From positions 930,001 through 994,000 of the forward strand of contig VJWN01000004.1 in assembly GCA_007644065.1 (NCBI GenBank): a stretch of 64,000 nt of DNA, given 5' to 3'. The notes under the pieces were generated by a model. It saw only the letters and a list, made by a program, of their open reading frames with translations, did not search any database and was not told the origin of the DNA. The position numbers and the translations under genes are program-made. Positions 1 to 10,882 of the stretch are shown piece by piece (the stretch's first letter is position 1; each line of letters opens with the position of its first letter). The DNA is from Margaritispora aquatica (lineage: Eukaryota; Ascomycota; Leotiomycetes; Helotiales; Discinellaceae).

Positions 1-477
1 GGATTCTCTCTTAAAACACCATGGTGAGGATTCATCATCAACTTACCCTCGAGCTATAAGACTGAGCCCGATTTAATGATTACAAGATCCAGCGTACAGG
101 AGTGGGATAGTTCTGCATGTACAAGTCGATAACAAGGCGCAATTTATATATGAAAGTTGAAAAAAGAAGCTCATGCATGTCGTCGTTCCAGTAGCTGAAA
201 TATGGGAAGTCCATCATTGGACGTCGAAACTAGCTCCTCCCCTCCCAAAAACGACCATCGCTTGTACCTGCCCAAACTGGACACGGGCAGAATTCACATG
301 ATATCGCATTCGCATAGCGAGGGTAAGCAAGCTACTGTCACTCGTTTGAGACCTCCCTCACAAGTGACTCACGGTAGGTATTACTGCTAGATCGAGATAT
401 ATAAAGTACCTTGGAGTTGACATTGAGGAGTATCGGACAATTGTTGATGTCCAGTATAGGTAGGTAAGCGATTCATC
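1..477. other. Left-edge flank, no supported gene
   Basis: This stretch lies upstream of the split-barrel gene. It contains a 62-codon open frame at 202-390 followed by GT- and AG-like splice signals, but nothing in its translation is recognisable. It is most simply the leader and promoter of the gene starting at 478. Confidence 0.4.
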
Positions 478-1445
478 ATGGCAGAAGCATACACGAAAGT
501 GCCTCGTAGCACAGTCAATCGCTACAAGACCCGAGGTGCGTATCCTCCCATCTCTCTCTACTCATACAAAGTCACAACTCAGTCACTAACAACACCAAGC
601 GAACTACGATTTCGAAACTATTCATAAGATAGTCAACACGACCCAAGTCCTCCATGTCTCCTTCCCCACCTACAACCCGGAAGATCCCTTCCCAGCCATG
701 ATCCCCATGCTAGGCTTCATGGCGTTGTACTCGACGCCCGACGCACCGCTCTCTTCCCCGCTAGACCTCTACCTACACGGGTACATATCGTCTCGCCTCA
801 TGAAGCTGCCGTCCTCATCTCCCACCGATCCCGACCAACCCGTCGGCCTCCCTCTCACCATCGCAGCCACGCACCTTGACGGGCTCGTCTTAGCCCTCAC
901 GCCCAACCATCACTCGTACAACTACCGCTCCGCGATCCTCCACGGCTTCGCGACGCCCGTGACGGACGAGGCGGAGAAACTGTGGGCTATGGAGCAGATC
1001 ACCAACGGGGTCGTCGCGGAGCGGTGGGATAATTCCCGTGTCCCGCCTACGAAGGCCGAGATGACTAGCACGCAGATCTTGCGGGTTAGGGTCGTGGATG
1101 CGAGTGCGAAGGTTAGGGCTGGTGGACCGGGTGAGGATAGGGAGGATTTGAAGGATTTGGAGATGAGGGGGAGGACCTGGGTGGGAGTTGTGCCGACTTG
1201 GGTCAAGTATGGAGAACCGGTTCCTAGTAAGGATAATTTGGTCAAGAATGTGAGTCTCGCTACCTTACCTACTATTTACCTACTATAACTGGCTTGAATT
1301 TGACAGCCGAGAAACTGGATGTGGATGGCACATGTGCTAATGAACGATACTGTAGGTGCCGAGCTACTTGACGCAATTTTTGGATGAGGAGAATAGAAAT
1401 GGGGAGAAGATTGCTATGCTTGCTGTTACGGGCGAGACGAAGTAG
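478..1445 (+). CDS. FMN-binding split-barrel (pyridoxamine 5'-phosphate oxidase-like) protein
   Basis: Three exons, 478-535, 600-1249 and 1356-1445, join in frame into a protein of about 265 residues. The second intron carries a GCTAATG branch point just before its acceptor. The protein resembles the flavin-nucleotide-binding family related to pyridoxamine phosphate oxidase (Pyridox_ox_2). Supporting segments are an N-terminal VNRYKTRG motif, a central HSYNYRSAILHG segment, and a tryptophan-rich end reading RTWVGVVPTW followed by a VPSYLTQFL tail. Family members bind FMN in the cytosol, but their substrates are mostly unknown. An alternative acceptor at 1306 would give a different, shorter tail; I prefer 1355 because the resulting C-terminus looks like the family. 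Family call moderate, function open. Confidence 0.68.
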
Positions 1446-1926
1446 GTTTGTGGATTGGTGATTTGTAGATCAAGGAGGTGGGTGTGAAAACAGGTGTTGA
1501 CGATCACACGTTTGATGACCATATAGAAGCGAGAAACGAAACAATGCTCGTAAAGCAAAAGAAGAGGCAAATTCCGAAAGTTGAAACTACTAAGTATTAC
1601 GTGTTGAGATGGCCAAAACAACAATTCTGAAGATGAATTCTCAAATTCAACCTCTTTTAGTAACTGTCCCGGAAAATGAGTGTGCTGTACTTGTATCACG
1701 ATGCGAGAATCTTCGAGGTCGAACTTGACCGCCATTTCAAGATGAGATGGATTTGGTTGCTTCCCAACTTGAAGCCTAACTAGGGCGCTTGAATGAACTC
1801 ACATGGTCCGGGTTCTTGTTTGGAAGTCTGTTCATTTGTAACTTTTATGTTTCACGCCCAACAACCCATTTTGGACTCCGAAACAAAGTTGTCCGAAACA
1901 TGACACCGGAGCTATGATCATATGGT

Positions 1927-3650
1927 TCATCTCATTTTCCATGTCTGTGTGCTTGCTTTCTCGTCACCGAAGTTCCATGTCATGCCGACGTTGAGCGCAC
2001 GAGAATTGTTCTCGGGAACGGAATACTCGAGCTCGCCACTCAGCTCTTCGCCTGCTTTCTTGCTTGCAGGTTGGCCCTTGACATTGTCAATGAGCATGAC
2101 ACCTTGCTTCCAATGGGTAGCCTGGCTGAAAGGTCCTGTAGTGAAGGCAACTCCTGGCTTGTCGGCTTTGGACCACTCCTCGGCTCGGGCATCTTCAGGA
2201 ACGGTGTTTTCTCTGGAAGGCAAAAAGAAAGTATCAAACCAGATCATGAACCCATCCAAAGCGTCAATATCCTGGTTAAGCTTGGTCTGCCACTTGCGCT
2301 TGAAGACCAAATCCTTCACCGTGGTAGTGTGCAAGCTCAGTTGCAGGAAAGGGAACGGCTCAGCGCAGACTGTAGAGGTTGGCATGACCAGAACCTGGGC
2401 ATCCTCGTGAATTCCAGCTTGCATGGCTTTCATATCAAATCCATAGACATCTCGCCAGAAAGTAATGTGGTCTGAAATGTAGTCTGGATCCGCGACTGGC
2501 GCAACCCACATGTTCATATGGCTCGGGACCATCAAACCGTCTGGCTTCAGATACTTGTCTCGAGCCCAGATGACACTGTCTAACATGGCCTCGTAGAGCA
2601 AACAGTAGCCCATCCACTCGCTGACGATAATGTCAACTTTGTCCACTGGAAGGACGACTTCTTCAACCTTTCCACGCAGGCATGTAATTGTGTCTGCAAA
2701 GCCATTGGCGAAGATGTTCTCTCGGGCCTTGTCGATGATATCAGAATTATCGACAGCAACAACTCTTGCTGCACCAGCTTTGGCACAGAACATGCTCAAG
2801 ATACCAGTTCCACAGCCTACATCAAGAACAGTCTTACCGACAAACAACTGCTTGTTATTGTAGATGAAGTCTCGGTACGCATCAGTACGAACAGTATCCT
2901 TCAGCATGGTCTCGTGAATATCTGCTTCTATCAATACCAAGATTCAGACCTTTATATATAACAGCACTTACCATTGTACGAATATGAACTGAAGTAGTGA
3001 CTGTCATCATCTCTCTTCTCTTCCTCCTTTGGCTCTAGTTCGGATTTGGATGGTCCACTTGTGCCTTTGTCGTTCCAGCGTTCGTCCAAAGTCTCTGAAA
3101 CTGTAGCTCTGTAGTTGTCGAACTGGGCTTGGATTTTGCGTAGCTCCTCCTCAAGCTCCGAGACTCGGGCAACCAGTGATCCAGAGCTTGCAGTTGCCTC
3201 TTTGCTGTTGGACTCTCCGGTGGAAGCTGGGACGTGCTCTGTAACTTCTGGCAGGTCATCAAGACTGAAAAGTAACGCGTCATCCTCCAGAACAGGCTTC
3301 AGAAACTTATCATCCTCGAATAAGTTCTTGGTGATATCTGAGGGTATCTCTTGTCCTGCTTGCACTTGGGTGCGAATAAAGTTGACAAGTTTGATATTCC
3401 CGTAGAAGTCCAAGCCCAATTTCTGCCTGACTTGCAAAAAATCAAGATTATGTTTGTCCTTGCAGTGCTTTAGCATAGAGTGTACATCGGGAAAGACCTC
3501 GCCGTCGGTCAAAGATACAAATGAATTTTCCTCTACTTCGGGCTCGACGTCCTCCCAACCCTCGTCTTGCTTGAGGTCTAACACATCGGAGTTTTCTGAG
3601 CTGCCTGACGATGGAGGGTACGCATCGTTGGTGGCATCTAAGGCGGACAT
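1927..3650 (-). CDS. Protein arginine N-methyltransferase 3 (type I PRMT)
   Basis: Two exons, 3650-2972 and 2927-1927, give 559 residues; the junction restores YNEADIHETML, the usual PRMT entry motif. The C-terminal two thirds is a complete PRMT core: the SAM-binding LDVGCGTGILSMF segment, the acidic VDNSDII segment and the double-E loop with SEWMGYCLLYEAML. The family transfers methyl groups from SAM to arginine, and PRMT3 chiefly targets the ribosomal protein uS5 in the cytosol. The N-terminal part has acidic residues (20-45), a zinc-finger-like segment (44-70) and a coiled coil near 165-200. The finger keeps both histidines (H62, H67), but Ser46 and Asp49 stand where animal PRMT3 has cysteines. 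It is divergently transcribed from the HymA gene. Confidence 0.9.
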
Positions 3651-4581
3651 TGTGAAGTACCTTGAAGACTAGAAGCCTGGGATATTGAAGGTCTGATCGA
3701 ACTCCAAGGTTGAGCTCTACTGTTTAGTAGGTCAGATTGTTGTTCGTAATTGTCTTAATTTTCGAATTAATTTTTTTTGCCCATTATTGAAATTCGCTTG
3801 GGAACGCGACCAGCGATAAGGTGAATGCCCCGCGATAAGAAAGTTACTCGGCTTCGGCATCTCTAGTAAGACATGACCTTACCTACCTTTACCTAGGTAC
3901 CTAAGCTAAGGTATTGTTTTGTTTATTCTTTACCTGTTCTGGTTACAGTACGGCCTCGGTATAATTACTGTTTATTCACAAGAATACAGAGAATAAGTAC
4001 AGTTCTTTACCTAGGATCACCCATATCTCAAGCTTCGAGGGGTTGAGATGTGAGAGCCAAGATGGACATTGTGCCCAAGCTTGCGAGAAGTTTTCCAATG
4101 AGCCGAGAAAGGCAGTTCTTTTCCGCAGGTGGAAGATCAGTGTTTCGAAACTCGAGAGGAAGGTTTCTAGTTTCTACTCTCTTGAGGTATATCGGTACTG
4201 TACCCTTTTGTAGGTTGCTTCCAGCATGGCATGGATTACCTTAGGGTCTGGTCTGGTTTGGTTTGGTTGCCGTGCGAGCAGCCATAAGCCCAGCGGCCCA
4301 GCCTTTCTCATCCGAACAAAACATCGAGAGGAAAGCGCCCCTGTGCTATTGAACGGAGCCCGATCCTCCCCCTCTAAGCCGACCTTGTTCCACTCAATAT
4401 AACAGTCTAGGATATCTGCCTCCTATTCAACTGTAATGCTCCTACGACGGCTTCTGCTTTGCTACTCGCGCGAGTCCTACCACTTCCTACCAAAACCCAA
4501 CGAATGAGACCCTGCCCGCCAACGCAGCACGCAGTATAAACAAACGGCCTGAACGCAGGATTCAACACCCAACAACACACA
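3651..4581. promoter_or_regulatory. Divergent intergenic region between PRMT3 and HymA
   Basis: About 930 bases separate two divergent start codons, so this must hold both promoters. It includes an AT-rich patch near 3755-3790 and repeated CCTACCTTTACC/ACCTAGGTACC-like words near 3880-3910. I see no gene or clear TATA box. Confidence 0.4.
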
Positions 4582-5893
4582 ATGTCGTTCCTTTTCAACC
4601 GTCGCCCTCGAACGAACACTGTAGATTTGGCAAAACAGGCAAAGGAAAACATACTGAAGTTGGATGGACCAGCGGGTGCTGTTAAGGTGAGGCTTGCTGG
4701 CTAAGGAGGGGGGGTGTGGGTAGTCCATAGCTGATCCAACATAGGCTGAGGAGCTTGCAAAGACATTGGCGCAGATGAAATTCGTTCTGCAAGGAACTCA
4801 AGGTGATTTCCTTTCAGCTAGTGGAATCGGGGTGCAGTGTTAACGGGCTTTCACAGAAACCGAAAGTAGTCCAGAACAAACTTACTCTCTGGTTACGGGA
4901 TTGATCCAGGAAGATTTATTATATCTTCTCGCAGTAAATCTCTGGCGATTACCCTTCGAATCAAGGAAGGATGCCCAAGTAATATTTTCCTATGTTTTAC
5001 GGTTCCGACCTCCAACGGCGTCTCCCAAAAGTGAGCCGCTAGCACTGAGTTATGTTATCAATAATCGGCCGGAAGTGTTCGTAGAACTCTGCAATGGATA
5101 CGATCACAAAGAAAGCGCAACCTTTGCTGGCACTGTGTTGAGAGAAGTGTTGAAGAGCGATTCGGCTGCAGCAATCATTTTATATGACGATCCGAAAGAT
5201 GGAGGCAATAGCCCTATGAAAGGACTTAGCGGAATAAATCCGGAATTGAAACAGAGCGGCAAAGGTGTCTTCTGGAAGTTCTTCGACTGGATTGACAAGG
5301 GATCCTTCGAGGTTGGGGCAGATGCGTTCACGACTTTCAGAGTAAGCCTTGAATATCCCACGTAACCGAGACATTATCTAATTTGCTTCCAGGAGTTGTT
5401 GACCAAACACAAATCACTTGTCGCACAGTACTTGTCAACCAATTTCGATCTTTTTTTCCACAAATACAATAGTACCCTGATGAATTCGGCAAGTTATGTC
5501 ACTAAGCGCCAGTCTATCAAACTGTTAGGCGAGATCCTCCTGGATCGGGCGAACTATGCTGTTATGACTGCATATGTCGACGATGGGGAGCATCTGAAGA
5601 TTTGCATGAATCTTCTTCGGGATGAGAGGAAGATGGTGCAGTATGAAGGGTTTCACGTCTTCAAGGTTTTCGTTGCGAATCCTCACAAATCTGTGGCAGT
5701 GCAGAAGATATTGTTAATTAACCGCGAAAGGTTACTAACATTCCTGAAGCACTTTCTAGAAGATCGGACAGAGGACGAGCAATTTATTGATGAACGAGAG
5801 TTCCTGATCAAACAGATCAAGAACATGCCGGCCACACCTGTTGAGCCGACCCAAAAGCCGGCACTCCTGGCAGCCCAGCAGCAGTCGCGATAG
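4582..5893 (+). CDS. hymA: HymA / Mo25 (CAB39) scaffold protein
   Basis: Four exons (4582-4686, 4745-4802, 4857-5341, 5393-5893) give about 382 residues, the usual length of the Mo25 family. The N-terminus MSFLFNRRPRT, the central NRPEVFVELCNGYDHKE segment and the ending KHSLV...YLSTNFDLFF then TKRQSIKLLGEILLDR are hallmark Mo25 helical-repeat sequences. Mo25/CAB39 is an adaptor that activates GCK/STE20-family kinases. In fungi it works in the RAM/MOR polarity network, and in Aspergillus nidulans hymA is required for conidiophore development. The tail is glutamine-rich (AAQQQSR). Every intron is 50-60 bases with standard sites. Identity is secure. Confidence 0.92.
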
Positions 5894-6880
5894 ATCGACA
5901 GGGTGTATGTGGTCATGGTTGCATGGATAGAGGAAATTAAATGGGCATACTGGATATCAGCATGGAGTTTCGGGCATTGGGTTCTTCAGTGACGCCAGCG
6001 GTTCTTCATAATTATTGTACGGATGTACAGGTTTTGATACATATCACCAATGAAAGGTAGATGAGTAGATACATGTGGTTGTACATTACTTGTGATCCGT
6101 GACAGATGATCAAGTTTAAGTGGTATGAGACATTGGGCAGAATGCCACGTCCAGTCATCATGTTTGATTCGAGCAGGCCAGCAGGGTCGGAATATTCAAG
6201 GTCATTAAAGAATCAGTGAGACTTTGAAGAAACGAAATTAGAAGCATAAATTTATAAACATTCTTGGCCCTCTTAGTCGGTAGATCTTGCTTTCCTAGGT
6301 GTACTTTGTGAGAAAAATATAAGACATTCCTGTCTGAGGTGTACATCCGAGGACGGCGAGGCTGAATGAGAGTTGGGGGTCATCATTGAACAATGTCTTG
6401 ATTTTGAAGCGGTCAGACATCATATGCCGATATTCGTGGCCTCTTTTGACACCTGCAGATTATGGGCAAGACATTCTGCAAAGAATAGGGAGTATACTGA
6501 TCCTTCTATGTATTCCTTGGAGCCACCGGAGTATCAAAGAGGAAGTTGGAAGGACGAGGCTGAAGTGTATAGCGATTCTATTATATACTGCTAACCCAAA
6601 TAGGATAAGCGTATTTGGAAGCTGTAAAGTCAAGATATTCAGAACGCAAATAACGGCCCTGTCGTTCTAGTCGCGTTAATTTCACACGCGAAACCGCTGA
6701 ATCCAGACATCTGTACCCAACCCCAACTTTAACCACCGGGACGTGTCACCACTACCTTACAGGCACAAGCACAGGTACAGGGCAAGCGTGCAAAATACCT
6801 CAACGTCGTCTGTAGTGAACTCTGTTTTTATCCTGTTTGCCCTACAAAAAAGATCCCACTGCGACCACCAGCCCGCCAAG
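5894..6880. other. Intergenic region, no supported gene
   Basis: About 990 bases between two plus-strand genes. Open frames near 6373-6670 overlap in different frames and resemble nothing I know. The last 150 bases are C-rich and presumably hold the promoter and leader of the SWIB gene. Confidence 0.4.
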
Positions 6881-8682
6881 ATGCAGCCTACGTATCGTCC
6901 ATACCCTCAACAGGCGCCTCCCCAAAGGTCGCCCCATGCTGCAGCTTCGAGAAGAGGAATTGGTACGTGCTAGTGTCTCTCTGTTCTGTTTTGTTCTGCG
7001 TACCTCCGTACAAGCCTAGGTACACTGTTCATGCGCCAGATAGTCTCACTTGGACTGCATGATTGTGGTTACGCCTTCCCTTTCTCGGATGATTCCTTTG
7101 AGTCCTTAGGCTTGAAGAAGGAGAGCTAGAGCTAATGAACTTCTTTCCTTACACAGGTCCCATGATATCAGGTCCTGGATCGCACCAGCAGAGCTCGCTG
7201 ACTCCGGCGCAAATGCAGGCTCAGCAACAGGCCCAGAACTTGGCAAGCGAGCGCGCAAAGATGAGGAGTCGTAAGCCAACGGACAAGAATATTCCAGAGG
7301 GAGTGGAAGATTGTATCATTGGGGATGGAGTGCAGAGGTATCGGGAGTTGAGGGAGCTTGAGCGCAGGCTGGATTCAACTATGATGCGAAAACGACTTGA
7401 TATTGCGGATAATGTGAATAGGAATGTCAAGGTATGATGATCGAGACATCCTACGAGATTGCTGGGCTAAATTCAAGCAGCGAACGAGGACATTGAGGGT
7501 CTGGATCAGTAACACAGTTGAGGATCAGCCATGGCAACAAGACGGACCTCCTGCAGATAATTTTGTTGATTTTATCTCCAGCATGGATTCCTCCTACCGA
7601 GTTAAGATCGAAGCAAGACTATTAGACGAACCAGAAGATCTCGAGGATAGCGACGACAGTGACGACGAAGACAAGGATGGCGATGCGATGGACGAGGATG
7701 GGAAGGAGAAAAGCGCCAAATCTAAAATACCAGCCAAACAATACCAATTTTCGCATTTCTTCAAGGCCATGACCGTCGATTTTGATCGCAGCAACCCGAA
7801 GGAAGGCTCTCATCAGAGTGTTGAGTGGAAGAAGCCGGCTGTTGCGCCCAATGCTCCAAGTCTCCCAAATGCTGCCGATTTTGACCAATTGGAGTTCAAG
7901 CGTGGAGGAGATGAAAATATAAACATTGTCATCAATCTCACCAGAGACGAGAGCCCAGAGAGGTTTAAGACGAGTCCAATTTTGGCTGACGTATTGGATA
8001 CAAATATCGCAACTCGTGCTGAAGCCGTAATGGGGATCTGGGATTATATCAGCGCGATGGGCCTTCAGGAGGATGATGAGAAACGGCAATTTGAGTGTGA
8101 TGACAAGCTGAAAGCAGTAAGTGATGGTGACAGGGGATGCCTAGACGTTTGGCTAACAAGATCTAGCTATTTGGACGAGACAAGGCATACATCCCTCATA
8201 TAAACGATGGAATCCTCAGCCATCTTTCGCCTCTAACGCCAGTTCAACTACCTTATACTATTCGAGTCGACAAGCAATTCCATGAAAACCCTCAACCAAC
8301 CATCTACGATGTTCAAGTCCAGGTCGATGATCCATTGAAAGGTGCCCTGCAAAACTATCTCACTAATCCAATATACGCTCATAATCTTCGAGAAATAAGC
8401 AACCTCAACGACCACCTGGCACTTTTAGTCCAGAAGATCGGAAACTCCAAGTCAAAACACACCTTCTTCGATGCGCTGTCGAAAAATCCGACCGAGTTCA
8501 TCGCCAGATGGCTGAGCTCCCAGAAGCGAGATCTGGAAATCATTGCAGGCGAGGCGGCTAGAGGGGGAGGCGAGGATGCGACCGGTGATGAGTGGAGACG
8601 GGGCGGAAAGAACAGTATTTGGGGTAGTGACAATGTGCGCGAGAGTGTGAACCTCATGATTAGTACGAAGCCTAAGATCTGA
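6881..8682 (+). CDS. SWIB-domain chromatin-remodelling subunit (Rsc6/Swp73/SMARCD type)
   Basis: Exons 6881-6962, 7157-7431, 7481-8116 and 8167-8682 give about 502 residues. The segment RTRTLRVWISNTVEDQPW after the second intron and the SWIB/MDM2 fold at about 283-365 (ILADVLDTN through YIPHINDGILSHLSPL) match SMARCD/BAF60, Swp73 and Rsc6. These are non-catalytic subunits of the nuclear SWI/SNF and RSC nucleosome remodellers. The N-terminus is proline- and glutamine-rich, and an acidic run at about 168-197 (EDSDDSDDEDKDGD) interrupts the middle. The C-terminus has the family's NPTEFIARWLSSQKRDLE helix. The sequence alone cannot say whether it serves SWI/SNF, RSC or both, since filamentous fungi usually carry one gene of this type. 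Confidence 0.88.
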
Positions 8683-8865
8683 ATTTGCTAGGTATGTTTA
8701 ATTAGACACGGTCGGGTTGGTCTTGGGCGTTTATGGGCTCAGTGGTTTGAGTATGTATTACCTTGTGTTATAGCAGGCTGGCGTCGCGGCCCAAATACCA
8801 ACATTTTCAAATCTCCTCATAACTATCGGCTCTGTTTCGCTTGCTTTCGAAACGAGAAATAATAT

Positions 8866-10071
8866 CTACAATGTGGTTTCCTTCATCCACTTGGCATTCT
8901 CCTCCTTCCACTCCTCCCTCCACCTCGTCAAGGGTGGCCTACCGTGGATCAGATCATTCGCACCCCACAACATTCTCTTCTTATCCAACTCCTCATTGAC
9001 GTCATTATCCGGACAGATGATATAGAACTTCCCCTCCCCCATCTTCGTCTCCAGATACTCAACGACCTGTTCGCCCGTCCACGCGCCATCCGGCTTCGCC
9101 TTCTTCCCCTCCCCGGTAGCAAACGGGTGGTTCCCCGACAAGCCCGTGAACGTCCACCCGGGAACGAGGAGATGCACCGACGTGCTTGGCGCCGACTTCG
9201 CGAGGTCGAAGGACAGGTGCTCGGCGAGGGTCTTGACGGCCGACTTGGACGCGTTGTACGCCGGGTTTCCCGGCGGGTTCGTGATGCCTTGCTTGGAGCC
9301 CGTGATGATCACCGAGGCGGGAGAGGCGGGGCTTGAGCTCACGAGCGGGAGGAGGCTATTGAGTCCGTGGATCACGCCGAATAGGTTTACGGATAGGATC
9401 TTGTGGAAGTAGGCTGTGTCCGACCAGGTCCCGCTGCCTCCTATGCCTGCGTTGAGGACGAGGAGGTCGATTTTGGGGGTGGGGAGTTTGGCCTGTTTTC
9501 GTGAGGGTTAGCTTCTATTATGTCACTCTGATTTGATCTGATCTGATCCATCCATCATATCTCTCCTTCCTGTACTTGAGCTCACTTCTCCCAACCCCAA
9601 TCTCACAGCCAAAACTCACAAATCACACCCACTCACCTTGACTTTCTCAAAATCCTCCACGAGACTAACATCCATCTCGACCGTCTCCACGCTTCCCTTC
9701 CACGCCGACCCACCCAAGCCTTCAATGTGCTTCTTCGCATCCCTCAGATTCTCAGCATTGTTGTCGCATATCACAACGTGCATGCCATAGCCTGCGCACT
9801 TGGTTGCTAGTGCGAGGCCAATTCCTGAAGCACCGCCCGTGATGACGGCGGTGTTGTTTTCTTTGAATGCTGGTGGTGGTGCCATGGTGTTTGGTGTTGA
9901 TGAGAAGCTGTGTGAGAGAATGGAGGGGTAGCTGTTATGAGAGGGTTCTTGTATATGACTTTTGGCGGTTGCGAGGGGTGTGATCTGTATACTTCTGAAC
10001 GTGTGAGAAGTTTTGGAAGGAAATTGAGCAATTGTACGAAGTGAGTATTGTAGATTAATTGTTCTTTTCAT
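8866..10071 (-). CDS. Short-chain dehydrogenase/reductase with possible mitochondrial presequence
   Basis: Exons 10071-9637 and 9492-8866 give 353 residues. A Rossmann-type SDR core starts near residue 75: TGGASGIG cofactor motif, acidic CDNNAENL segment, LNAGIGG, and the YNASK catalytic tyrosine-lysine pair. The C-terminal region after PGWTFTGL is longer than in minimal SDRs. The first 62 residues are rich in S, T, R and K with almost no acidic residues, like a mitochondrial presequence. A second methionine at 9885-9883 (MAPPPAFKE) sits in a strong ACCATGG context and would start exactly at the enzyme domain. The gene may therefore make a mitochondrial and a cytosolic form, or only the shorter one. 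Substrate unknown. Confidence 0.8.
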
Positions 10072-10882
10072 TGAGAGAGGAAAGAATTTATTCTAAGATG
10101 AAGTCGAGGAAGCTTAGAGCTTTACCCAAGGAGGGGCAAGAGCTCATGTGGAGCAAAAGTCGCTCGTTGACGTATGAGACGTAGATCGTCGTCGGCAATA
10201 ATGAGCTAAATCTTATCGCCGACTCGTTCCCCCTTTTTGCTTACCGATACAGTCACCCTACGAATATGGAACTGGAAAAGGTACGCAACCGCGGTTGAAA
10301 TAGTAGTTCTCGTGTGTATTCACAAGACAGCCGCTATACTGTCAAATATAGCCATCTTTGAGTCTTGCTTGGCTCGCTATTATACACATTCATAAGCTAA
10401 CTCAACTCTTGAATCTCAAACCAACCCAGTCGACCATGCTCGCGTCTCATATTCTCTTCTCTACAGAGGGCACATATATGCACACATGCACACGCAACAT
10501 AGCAAAAGTGATTAAATACGTAGGCCATTAGCCTAATACCACCCATATCATCATAACCACCCGGAAAGCAATCCAAATAAACTTCCATTCCACAATGCAG
10601 CCTTCAAATCCACATTATTAAAGATATACGTGAACTGCGAATATGTAACTGTCCGTAGCTTTTTCTGGGCTCTACGGAGAACACAAGGAAGACAGAGAAA
10701 AAAAATGCATAAATCATAATGCCGCCTTTGCCTTTTGAATACAAAGGGATCAAGAGAAGTGAGAACATAAAATCCAGAGCGCCATGCTTGCAAATGCTGT
10801 AACAAAGGAAAGATAATTATGCGTGCTCTGTAGCTGAAAAAAAAAAGGACACAACTTGGTCGGTTCGTAATTGGTTGATCGT
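10072..10882. other. Intergenic region between SDR and kinase genes
   Basis: About 800 bases. The left part is the promoter side of the minus-strand SDR gene and the right part is the 3' flank of the minus-strand kinase gene. The open frames present have no recognisable protein character. Confidence 0.4.

Noticed and set aside
202..390. 62-codon open frame with nearby splice-like signals
   Set aside because: No recognisable motif, and it cannot be joined cleanly to the gene at 478; probably leader sequence.
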